A stretch of 26,534 nt of DNA, taken from assembly GCA_009602735.1 (NCBI GenBank), contig WELA01004248.1, positions 524,767-551,300 of the forward strand, read 5' to 3'. Within the stretch, counting starts at the first letter, position 1. Every line of letters starts with the position of its first letter. The stretch comes from Mesotaenium endlicherianum. Its lineage: Eukaryota > Streptophyta > Zygnematophyceae > Zygnematales > Mesotaeniaceae. The translations under genes were made by a program, and so were the position numbers. Positions 1 to 7,515 of this stretch are shown here, in pieces. The notes under the pieces are model-generated. The model searched no databases. It was not told the DNA's origin and was given only the letters and a program-made list of their open reading frames with translations.

Positions 1-31
1 GGGGGGGGGGGGGGGGGGGTGGGGGGGGGGG
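1..31. repeat. poly-G run at the window start
   Basis: A run of 30 G broken by a single T at position 20. It may be a real simple repeat or a low-quality contig end. The window also ends in a short C run, and both N joins lie in this assembly, so an artefact is possible. Confidence 0.8.
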
Positions 32-266
32 CAACGCAGGTCCGGGGATTCTGAGAGTTGTAGGGCAGGCACCTGGCGTGCCTTGGAGCGCAGCGTCTCT
101 GAGCAGCACATGAGCGGGAAGCCGCGCCTCTTGCAGAGCAGAGTCTTCATGTCTCGTGGGCGTGTGTCACTTAAGAAGCAGAGGGAGAGGGAGAGGGGAG
201 CTTCATCTTTGTCATGTGATGTGTGTGGACGCATGCGTGTGTGTGTGTGGGTGCGCGTGCGTGCAG

Positions 267-327
267 CTACTATGCGGACAAGGTGCACGAGGACATGGGC
301 AGCCTGCACGCCTTCCTCCCCCACGAG
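267..327 (+). CDS. Candidate internal exon, unidentified plus-strand gene
   Basis: A short open stretch between an AG at 265-266, preceded by a TG-rich tract, and a GT at 328. Read from codon 268 it gives YYADKVHEDMGSLHAFLPHE, with G/C-ending codons and a balanced composition unlike the low-complexity translations around it. I do not recognise the protein. Its phase does not match the next candidate (442-558), so at least one boundary is wrong or an exon between them is missing. It could be chance. Confidence 0.3.
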
Positions 328-441
328 GTGCCTTCCTCCTCTCCCCTCCCCTCCCCTAGGCCTGGTCCAAAGCACACGTGTGCGCGTGGATGGGGCCCCG
401 TGCCGGCCAACATCAGCCACATGGCGCATGTTCTGAAGCAG

Positions 442-558
442 TCGCAATCGTGTGCAACTTTTCGCGTCTGGAAGCGGAGGAGTTCGAGCAGGACGTGGAT
501 TTCTTGGGCTTGCAAGTGTGGCGCTTTGGACTTAACAGCCTTGAGGCGCTGCCAGAGG
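442..558 (+). CDS. Candidate internal exon, unidentified plus-strand gene
   Basis: Flanked by CAG (439-441) and the donor GTAGAA from 559. The frame with codons at 444, 447 and so on begins AIVCNFSRLEAEEFEQD and ends near GLNSLEALPE. It has an acidic helix-like part followed by a hydrophobic part with one Trp, which looks like real coding sequence. It probably belongs to the same gene as the exons at 1244-5004, but the assembly break at 601 lies just downstream, so the linkage is unproved. No family was recognised. Confidence 0.4.
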
Positions 559-560
559 GT

Positions 561-641
561 AGAAGCTGCACGCACGACCTCTCTCACCCCCCCCCCCCCC
601 NAGAAGCTGCACGCACGACCTCTCTCCCCCCCCCCCCCCCC
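561..641. other. Scaffold join: short unmerged overlap around N at 601
   Basis: The 40 bases at 561-600 (starting AGAAGCTGCACGCACGACC and running into poly-C) are repeated at 602-641 with one difference at the start of the C run. A single N separates them. This fits two contigs that overlap at a C homopolymer and were placed end to end with a one-base placeholder gap. Any gene model crossing here is unreliable. Confidence 0.8.
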
Positions 642-704
642 TCTTCCCGCGCACCACCGTGACAGGCAGCATCAGCCAGTGCATCGCGCGAGCACATTCA
701 CCTT

Positions 705-1064
705 CTCTTGCTCGCCGTCTGCAAGAGCGCGCAGAGGTGGAGCTCCGGAGACCCGTCTTTCAAAGCGCTGCCACGCCTCGAAGCAGGCACTCCTGCACTC
801 TACGCCCAATACTCTAAAACACTCAATTGCTTGCACTGTATGACCCTTTTCATCTGGGAGCTTGAGCCTCCAAAGCCTGCAGGCAAATTGAGAGCATTGG
901 GCCGAACAGAGCTCCACCCCGAGCCTGAGCTCAAGCCTGTGCCCGAGCCTGAGCCCGAGCCTGAGCCCAAGCCCGAGTCTGAGTCCAAGCCTGTGCCCGA
1001 GCCTGAGCCCAGGCCTGAGCCTGAGCCCGAGCCGGGGACGGTGTCCCAAGTGGTCAGTCTCTAG
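705..1064 (+). repeat. GAGCCT/GAGCCC hexamer repeat in a non-exonic stretch
   Basis: From about 921 to 1034 the sequence is a degenerate hexamer array (GAGCCT, GAGCCC, AAGCCC, GAGTCT). Inside it a larger block starting AAGCCTGTGCCCGAGCCTG occurs twice (943 and 987). In one frame it reads as alternating Glu/Lys-Pro and stays open from 708 to a TAG at 1062-1064. The upstream part of that frame looks non-coding, so I treat it as a minisatellite, probably intronic. A Pro-Glu repeat protein segment is the alternative. Confidence 0.6.
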
Positions 1065-1243
1065 AGCAATTGCTTGGTAGTGTCGCGGCGGGGGCCTCTG
1101 CGGGGGAGCAAAGTCAAGGCCCTAGCTCTCCCGGCACATGTGGGCACACCTGTCAGCGCACACACAGTGTGACCAACATGCTTGTCTCTGTGCGTGTGAC
1201 GATGGTTTGGGGGCGTGTGGGGAAGGGGGGGTCGGGTAAGCAG

Positions 1244-1309
1244 GTGTTTGGGTGGACGCCTGCGGAGGCGGCAGCACATCTGGTCCCGCGCGTCTTCAGC
1301 AAACTCCAG
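1244..1309 (+). CDS. Candidate internal exon, unidentified plus-strand gene
   Basis: Exactly 22 codons between CAG (1241-1243) and the donor GTGGGC at 1310. The translation is VFGWTPAEAAAHLVPRVF followed by SKLQ, an amphipathic helix-like segment, phase 0 at both ends. A C/T-rich tract follows the donor, as in the other introns of this gene. I do not recognise a family. Confidence 0.4.
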
Positions 1310-2195
1310 GTGGGCTGCTGTACCCCCTCTCTCCCCTCCCCTTCCCCCCCCCCCCCATAATTCTCTCCTGCTGCAGCCGTCTGACTCCCCCCATCTTCCC
1401 TGCTGCTCTTGCCCGTCCCATGTGCACAACATGCACTCTAGTGGATCTACATGTCTCTATGCTTGTCCATATGTGCTCCCAAAAGCGTGTCTGTCTGTGT
1501 CTGTGCACAGTGCCCGCACGTGCGCGCGCGCGCGTGTGTGTGTGTGTGTGTGTGCGCGCACATGCGTGTGTCCTCTGAACTGTATCCTTTGGAGTGAGTG
1601 GGGTGGGGGAGCCCTCGTGGAGGAAGTGTGTGGTCTGCTGCTGGCGTGACTCCTTACGTGGGGTTGGGGGGGATGGGGGGGGGCGGCAAAACAGTGGCAA
1701 ATCGTGGCGGGAGTGGTGGGCTCCAATCCACGCCACCTGGCGGAGCTGCACTCTTTGTGGATCCAGAGCTCGCCAGCTGTCCAGTGAGCTCCTGGGCCGC
1801 CTGCTCCCTCTGCCTGCGCTGCCTGCAGATGCTCGAGCCCACAGCCGAAAGTATGAGAGTGGGGCCAGGGGTGCCTGCATAGCCGTGTGGCTCTGCTCTT
1901 GTTCTTGTCTTTGTTGTGTGAGTGTGCACCCTGCAAGAGAGGGTCTTAGAGTGCCACATGGCGTTGAAAGGGTGTTTCAGAGTTAGCGTGTTTCTTCAAC
2001 GATGTGTGTACCCTCGACCGTGTGCATGTGCATGTGTCTGGGTGTGGGGGTGTGTGGGTGTGTGGGTGTGTGGGTGTGTTTGTGTGTGTGTGTGAGAGAG
2101 GAAGAGCGAGAGAGAGGGGAGAGACAGAGGGAGGGAGTGTTTGAGATGGAGGCATCGGAGGGAGAGATTGTGCTTTCTTGCTTTGCGCATCCAAG
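1310..2195 (+). other. Intron-like sequence rich in C/T and TG repeats
   Basis: It begins with a donor followed by a C/T-rich tract (1320-1360), then a long alternating CG/TG run (1515-1571), a G-rich stretch (1654-1686) and TG- and GA-rich tracts (2020-2140). A stretch near 1735-1880 is GC-rich and could hide an exon, but I could not choose a frame. No gene can be supported here. Confidence 0.5.
1515..1571. repeat. 57-bp uninterrupted purine-pyrimidine alternation (CG/TG)
   Basis: Every base from 1515 to 1571 alternates pyrimidine and purine: first CG-type steps, then a TG run, then CG and CA/TG steps. Such sequences are strong candidates for Z-DNA. It lies in intron-like sequence of the left-hand gene. 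Confidence 0.85.
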
Positions 2196-2199
2196 GGTA

Positions 2200-2376
2200 T
2201 GCAAGGGCAGCAGCACCTGCAGCAGCAGCGGCAGCAGCGGCAGCAGCGGCAGCAGCAGCAGCGCGCTTGTGAGAGCAGGCAAGGGGCACGTGGGTGGCGG
2301 GTGCAGAAGGAGGGACGGGCGCGAGAGCGTGGAGAGCGTGGAGGACTGCCTGGACCACTACCTGGCCCTCCTGCAG
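2200..2376 (+). CDS. Candidate exon with a CAG-type triplet repeat (5' boundary uncertain)
   Basis: The 3' end is clear: CTGCAG then the donor GTGCTG at 2377. The frame ending there in SVEDCLDHYLALLQ joins in phase to the next candidate at 2792. Upstream in the same frame is a triplet array (about 2205-2262) that reads as Ser/Gly; in another frame it reads as Gln/Arg. The acceptor could be any of several AGs between 2196 and 2250. The protein is unidentified, and the repeat part may be intronic. Confidence 0.4.
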
Positions 2377-2791
2377 GTGCTGCTCTCGCTGGCTGACTGC
2401 GCACCCTCCATGTGCGCCCTCCGCACTCGTGCTCGCACGTTTGCTGTATCCCCCCCCCCTGTGGAACTCACAACTGAACCAACAGTTGCAAGTAGAAGTG
2501 CCCTTTCCCTGACGAGGCGCAGGCCACTCGTTGCCGTTGATTGCGTGCCCTTACAGCTTGCACGGGCATGCGGGGGCCCGTGCGCCCCCGGGTGTGTGCG
2601 CGCATGCGTGATGTTCGTTTTAATTTCCTGCATCAACGACACGGCCCACACTCCACACCACGCCATGCCCCACACCGCACTACACGACACCTCATACCCC
2701 TTCTCCCTTTCCACCTTACTAGCTCTTTGTCCGAAGGAGTGCCAACAAGAGCGTGTTTCTGGGAAGACGCTCCCTTGTCCTTGCTGTGCAG
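2377..2791 (+). other. Intron-like sequence between candidate exons
   Basis: It runs from the donor GTGCTG at 2377 to CAG at 2789-2791 and contains a C run at 2451-2459, a TG/CG-rich part (about 2570-2610) and CAC-rich sequence (2640-2700). Several frames stay open by chance because of the base composition. I see no exon in it. Confidence 0.45.
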
Positions 2792-3007
2792 GTGACAAGT
2801 GTCGATCCCGCGTTGGAGGTGGCCATCGAGCGGGTGGCGGAGTATGCTGGCCGCCCGGACTCCGCAGCCGCCGCGGCGGACCCGTACATAATGGGCGGCA
2901 CCGCCTGGCGCCGCCCGCCGCGGACAGGTGGCGCGCATAAACGCCGCCGGTGGGCCAAGCTCCAGATGATGGACTTCATTGAGGCGCTCGCCACCGCTCA
3001 GTTTGGG
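2792..3007 (+). CDS. Best-supported internal exon, unidentified plus-strand gene
   Basis: 72 codons between CTGTGCAG and a GTCAGC donor at 3008. The product starts VTSVDPALEVAIERVAEYAG, then has an Ala-rich patch, a basic patch (HKRRRWAK) and ends near MMDFIEALATAQFG. Base and codon use are strongly GC-biased and amino-acid composition is normal, so I regard it as coding. It is phase 0 at both ends and joins without a frame break to 2200-2376 upstream and 3821-3886 downstream. I do not recognise the family. The exact 3' end is uncertain because CA|GTTTGG at 3001 is another weak donor. Confidence 0.55.
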
Positions 3008-3820
3008 GTCAGCGCAAAACCCTGCACTCTATACCTATATTGTGATCCTTTTCCCTCCCCTCTCCCTCTCTCTCTTCTGACCCTCTCCCACCCCCATTCC
3101 GCCCCCCTCCCCCCCAATCGCAAAACTTACACACAGGGCCTGCACTCGCCCCTGGGCGGCTCGTGGCCTCCAGAATTGCTATGTGGAAAGGGAAAGTGGC
3201 GCAGTTTCTCAAAATGCATGGGAGGGAAGGACGGATGGAAGAGGGAGGAGTGGCACGCTCGGAAGCGCGTCGAAGATTACTCCAGACATCTCTTCTGACA
3301 TAATACTTTTTTGCAGGAACGAGCAATACCGTGGGCGTGTGTGTGCCATTATTGCTGTTGTGCTTTCTTGATGAGGTGCCTCGTTCAGAATTTCGACTGA
3401 TGTAGATTTAGATTGTGAGGTTTTAGGGTTTGCTACTGGTTGTCAAGTCAGGCCTTATTCTTTTGGAGGCTTTGTTCCACAGGAAGCAATTCAGCCGCCC
3501 GGGATGATGAAACGCGACCTGTGTGATGCTGAGCAAGCACTGCCCTGCATATGCCACCTGGCAAGGCAGACACGGCCCTCGTGCGAGCTTGGGCGCGCTG
3601 CGTGCATCCCAAATTTGTTTGCTTGTTGAATACATGTGCGCGCGCATGTGTGGGGTACCTGCTGTCATCAGACGTGACAAGTGTCCAAATGAGTACAGGC
3701 GCAGTCTGCTCGTGCGCGCAAAACAAAAAATGTGCTCAAAGAAGCGACCTGAACGAGTGAGCGAGCAATCGCGCACACGTGTCCACGCGTGTGCATGTGT
3801 CTGCGCGTGTGTGTGCGCAG
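3008..3820 (+). other. Long intron-like stretch
   Basis: A C/T-rich tract follows the donor (3045-3118), and TG/CG-rich sequence (3770-3818) precedes the acceptor. A possible small exon lies at about 3137-3180 (GLHSPLGGSWPPEL in phase 0), but I could not find a convincing donor, so it is not called. The stretch 3300-3600 is less GC-rich and shows nothing else. Confidence 0.4.
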
Positions 3821-3886
3821 ATGAACTACTGGGGCGTGGCGGGCGGCGAGCTTCTGGAGGACCCCGTGGCCCAAGCCCTTGTGGAG
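3821..3886 (+). CDS. Internal exon, unidentified plus-strand gene
   Basis: Exactly 22 codons, MNYWGVAGGELLEDPVAQAL then VE, bounded by a TG-rich tract ending GCGCAG at 3820 and the donor GTGCGT at 3887. It is phase 0 at both ends and joins cleanly to 2792-3007 upstream and 4313-4351 downstream. The initial ATG is more likely internal than a start because of the in-frame upstream exons. The family is not recognised. Confidence 0.55.
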
Positions 3887-4158
3887 GTGCGTCGGCTGCA
3901 GCCCACTTCCATTCGCCTTCGCATCCCCCATTCTCACCTCCCCTGTCAGGGTGAATTTCATCAGGCGTTCTCGGGAGAGAGCTCCCTTTGTAAGCAATGC
4001 ACTGTGCAGCATTGCGCCGCCCAATGCCTGCTCGAGTCCATGTGTCGACGCAGCAGCAAGATGGGTGGAAGCTGTTGCCGCTGCTCCTCCTCCCCGCAAG
4101 AGCGAGCGCCTGCCTGTGCGCTCTACAATATGCGAGAGTTCCCTGTTTTTTATTGCAG

Positions 4159-4193
4159 CTCCAGAGTCCAACGCGGTTCCCTGGGAGCCTGAT
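4159..4193 (+). CDS. Doubtful micro-exon
   Basis: It follows TTTTTTATTGCAG, the best polypyrimidine-type acceptor of this gene, and precedes a GTGTGT donor at 4194. In one frame it reads PESNAVPWEPD, phase 0 at the 3' end. It would break phase with 3821-3886, which instead joins directly to 4313-4351. It may be an alternative exon or a decoy acceptor. Confidence 0.25.
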
Positions 4194-4312
4194 GTGTGTG
4201 TGCGTGTGTATGTGCGTGTGTGTGTATATTTTCATGTCTGCATGTGCGTGTGTGTTGGTGCGAGCGTGTGCGTGTGCGTGTGCGCATGTGCCCTCATGTG
4301 CGTGTCTGTCAG

Positions 4313-4351
4313 CGGATGTATAACAAGGGACCTTTCTACAAGCGCTTGCAT
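4313..4351 (+). CDS. Short internal exon, unidentified plus-strand gene
   Basis: 13 codons (RMYNKGPFYKRLH) between a TG-rich tract ending CTGTCAG and a consensus-like donor GTGAGG at 4352. Phase 0 at both ends, so it links 3821-3886 to 4925-5004. The basic, aromatic composition matches that of the downstream exons. The function is unknown. Confidence 0.45.
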
Positions 4352-4924
4352 GTGAGGGTTTCTTGCCAGGGCCACACTTTTTTAGCAATGAACTGGGCTT
4401 TGGTGAGGAAGGCATGTGAGGTGCGTTGTGTGCTCTTGGTTTCTCAGAAAAGAACTCATGCTGTGTCAGACCCCCTTAAGAGTCTCGTCCACCGTGCTGG
4501 GACGAGGGGGGAGGAGGGAGTTTTGAGGGGGGCAGTTAGCCCCTCACATTTGTCCTGGTCGCTATTGGTTGGAGAACCTCCGCTGCCTGCTTCCATGCTG
4601 AGACACCTGGCAGCATCTGGCGGTCTCAGCAGCTGCTGGGTGTCATCTGTGCTGGCAGCTGAGGCTGCTGTCCAAGCCTTCTTCCTTTTGGCCTCTCAGA
4701 AGTCAACCCATTTGATCCTGTCTGCCTGTCTGTACATGTATGACTGCCAGCGCCCCCTTCAGCCGGCTCCTTCAACCGGCTGCCCTTCAGCTCCTGGTGT
4801 CCTTTTTGGGCTCTGTGGGGGAGGAGGTGTGAGCTAAGGCAAGCTTTGGGTAGGGGGGGTTTGGGGGGGCTGGGGGGAGGGGCGATTGGGGCAATGTGGG
4901 GGGGCTTGGGCTTTTCACGTACAG
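4352..4924 (+). other. Intron with a cluster of G runs before the acceptor
   Basis: It starts with GTGAGG and ends with TACAG at 4920-4924. The middle is unremarkable mixed sequence. From 4848 to 4910 there are eight runs of three or more G, at 4848, 4853, 4863, 4872, 4879, 4888, 4898 and 4908. This is enough for one or more G-quadruplexes a few bases upstream of the 3' splice site. Confidence 0.5.
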
Positions 4925-5004
4925 GTGGGGCTGCTCTACCAGCAGAGGAGTCCGACGTACATACGGCCGACAACTGTCGCCTTCCAGCGGTGCCTTGCAC
5001 GCTG
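4925..5004 (+). CDS. Internal exon, unidentified plus-strand gene
   Basis: It runs from TACAG to a GTCAGT donor at 5005. The 80 bases read VGLLYQQRSPTYIRPTTVAF then QRCLAR in phase with 4313-4351 and leave phase 2 at the 3' end. Composition and codon use look coding. Everything after 4948 is repeated at 6025 because of the scaffold join, so the 3' part of the exon appears again there (6025-6081). The protein is not recognised. Confidence 0.55.
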
Positions 5005-5401
5005 GTCAGTGCCCCTGCCCTCACCTTGCAGAAGCATGGAACCACCCCCACCCCCCTTGGTGTTGATGCACGCCCTCCCTGACAACAAGCAAGCACAAAG
5101 AACCCCCTCCCCCCATTCCCCTCCTCAAGACTGTGCCCTCTCTGTCTTACCCCGGTGTCCGGAGACTGCGCCCATTCCTGAATCGAATACTATATTCAAT
5201 GGTTGCCTGAACGGTAGAGCATAAGTTTCTCTCCGTGCGCCTCCAAGAGGGTCCTGCTGAGTTCTGCGTGGCCCGCCGCCTTATCGCGCATTGTCCCCGG
5301 TTGTTTAGTTACCGCAGAGGAGGGCTGCCTGAGGACCAGGCATAGGGTGCTGCTACTACACTGGCAGGCAAGCACGCGCGCTGGAGGGTGCTGCCTTGTA
5401 G

Positions 5402-5557
5402 TGCAAAATCCTCAAAGTGTTCTACAAGTCTCGTGTGAGGGGCGGCTGCAGGCTGGTGAAGGAGAAGCTGGAGTGGAGCACTGCCGACAGCTGGCGCTTC
5501 CGGTGGCTGAGGTTCACACGGGGCAGGAGCTACAGGCACCTCCTCAAGGAGACCTGA
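5402..5557 (+). CDS. Candidate terminal exon, unidentified plus-strand gene
   Basis: It is open from just after the AG at 5400-5401 (itself part of an in-frame TAG) to TGA at 5555-5557. The 51 codons begin CKILKVFYKSRVRGG and end RGRSYRHLLKET, very rich in Arg, Lys and Trp. The other frames look less protein-like. It begins in phase 0 whereas 4925-5004 ends in phase 2, so a small exon between them is missing or one boundary is wrong. The same segment is found at 6479-6634 in the duplicated block. The function is unknown. Confidence 0.4.
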   Translation, partial: CKILKVFYKSRVRGGCRLVKEKLEWSTADSWRFRWLRFTRGRSYRHLLKET

Positions 5558-6478
5558 GTCTTAGCAACGGCGGCAGCCCCTGCGCAACTCTGGCACCTAT
5601 CCGTCTCAGAAATTGGAGCAGCTTGAGGTCTACGCACACAATAGGTGTCAATGGCGCTCCTTCTGACATTGCTATCAGGCCAAGTTTTTAGCGTATGTTC
5701 TTGAATCATGGGGTACATTGTTCATTCATTTTTTAGCGAGAGGACTTGTTGGGCTCGGATAGCAGCAGGTGCCAGCTGAGTTCGTGCTTAAGAGCTCTGC
5801 TTATGTGCTTCCACGTCAGCATCCCACTCTCATGTTGAGCATCTGTGCTCCCTCCCCAAGAAGGTGGGGGAGCACAAGAAGGTCCAGTTCACTCCGGCGC
5901 ACTGCTAGTCCTGGACCATCCTGCCTGGAAGTGAGATATTATCCGAGGCAAAGATGATACCTAAGGCGATGTCAAGGGTGTGATGAGTGCCCGGCCTGCA
6001 ACATGCATGCCTCCTGAAGGCTCTNAGTCCGACGTACATACGGCCGACAACTGTCGCCTTCCAGCGGTGCCTTGCACGCTGGTCAGTGCCCCTGCCCTCA
6101 CCTTGCAGAAGCATGGAACCACCCCCACCCCCCTTGGTGTTGATGCACGCCCTCCCTGACAACAAGCAAGCACAAAGAACCCCCTCCCCCCATTCCCCTC
6201 CTCAAGACTGTGCCCTCTCTGTCTTACCCCGGTGTCCGGAGACTGCGCCCATTCCTGAATCGAATACTATATTCAATGGTTGCCTGAACGGTAGAGCATA
6301 AGTTTCTCTCCGTGCGCCTCCAAGAGGGTCCTGCTGAGTTCTGCGTGGCCCGCCGCCTTATCGCGCATTGTCCCCGGTTGTTTAGTTACCGCAGAGGAGG
6401 GCTGCCTGAGGACCAGGCATAGGGTGCTGCTACTACACTGGCAGGCAAGCACGCGCGCTGGAGGGTGCTGCCTTGTAG

Positions 6479-6634
6479 TGCAAAATCCTCAAAGTGTTCT
6501 ACAAGTCTCGTGTGAGGGGCGGCTGCAGGCTGGTGAAGGAGAAGCTGGAGTGGAGCACTGCCGACAGCTGGCGCTTCCGGTGGCTGAGGTTCACACGGGG
6601 CAGGAGCTACAGGCACCTCCTCAAGGAGACCTGA
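6479..6634 (+). CDS. Second copy of the candidate terminal exon (duplicated block)
   Basis: Identical to 5402-5557 with an offset of 1077, ending at TGA 6632-6634. It is listed because it is physically present in the window, but it probably represents the same genomic exon seen twice through the unmerged contig overlap. Confidence 0.35.
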   Translation, partial: CKILKVFYKSRVRGGCRLVKEKLEWSTADSWRFRWLRFTRGRSYRHLLKET

Positions 6635-7100
6635 GTCTTAGCAACGGCGGCAGCCCCTGCGCAACTCTGGCACCTATCCGTCTCAGAAATTGGAGCAGCT
6701 TGAGGTCTACGCACACAATAGGTGTCAATGGCGCTCCTTCTGACATTGCTATCAGGCCAAGTTTTTAGCGTATGTTCTTGAATCATGGGGTACATTGTTC
6801 ATTCATTTTTTAGCGAGAGGACTTGTTGGGCTCGGATAGCAGCAGGTGCCAGCTGAGTTCGTGCTTAAGAGCTCTGCTTATGTGCTTCCACGTCAGCATC
6901 CCACTCTCATGTTGAGCATCTGTGCTCCCTCCCCAAGAAGGTGGGGGAGCACAAGAAGGTCCAGTTCACTCCGGCGCACTGCTAGTCCTGGACCATCCTG
7001 CCTGGAAGTGAGATATTATCCGAGGCAAAGATGATACCTAAGGCGATGTCAAGGGTGTGATGAGTGCCCGGCCTGCAACATGCATGCCTCCTGAAGGCTC

Positions 7101-7515
7101 TGCAGGAGCCAAGGCAGCCTTCATCCTAGCTAGACAGCAACGTGCCTTTTCAGCACTTTTCAGTAATCAAAATGGCCGGCATTTTAGCTTGCGCTCCAGT
7201 TAGTTACTCTGTAAGTTTATCACCGATGCTATGCTTGCTGGCCAATGGGCCTAAAAGATGGCCAAACGAAAAGAAGTCGAACTAGATTCATACCCGGCAA
7301 AAAAAATTAAAGCACAAACAGTCCTGCTAATTTGAAGCTGGATTTCTTGCAGGTCGCTTCCTAGATTGACCAAACTAGCTGTCCTTTTTCTGTTGCTCGA
7401 TTAAGAGCAACATTGAAGAAAAGCAGCAGGTGCATGCTGCAATATTAGAACTTGTTAAGTTTTGAGAGACATGAGTGCATGCAGCCCTCTCCTCTGAATG
7501 CCAAACAAGTTTGAG
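7101..7515. other. Intergenic space between convergent genes
   Basis: A less GC-rich stretch after the duplicated block, with no ORF of note on either strand. It should contain the 3' ends of the plus-strand left gene and of the minus-strand thioredoxin-fold gene. I see no repeat or RNA gene. Confidence 0.5.

Larger units (their letters stand above)
4948..7100. repeat. 1076-bp direct duplication around N at 6024 (probable assembly overlap)
   Basis: 4948-6023 reappears at 6025-7100 with a constant offset of 1077; all stretches I compared were identical. The only thing between the copies is one N. The first copy stops mid-sequence at GGCTCT, where the second continues into GCAGG. The second copy starts abruptly inside an exon. 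Two contigs sharing a 1076-bp end, placed side by side without merging, explain this. A recent real tandem duplication is less likely. Confidence 0.85.

Noticed and set aside
2002..2940. 312-codon plus-strand frame read as one gene
   Set aside because: It runs through TG, GA and C-rich repeats and intron-like sequence; only the part ending at 2376 looks coding.
3423..4415. 330-codon minus-strand frame
   Set aside because: Composed of His/Thr repeat from TG-rich introns and the reverse of the plus-strand exons; the in-phase plus-strand exons explain the region better.
5347..5691. 114-codon plus-strand frame, present again at 6424-6768
   Set aside because: It overlaps the candidate terminal exon in another frame and is less protein-like; the second occurrence is due to the duplicated block.
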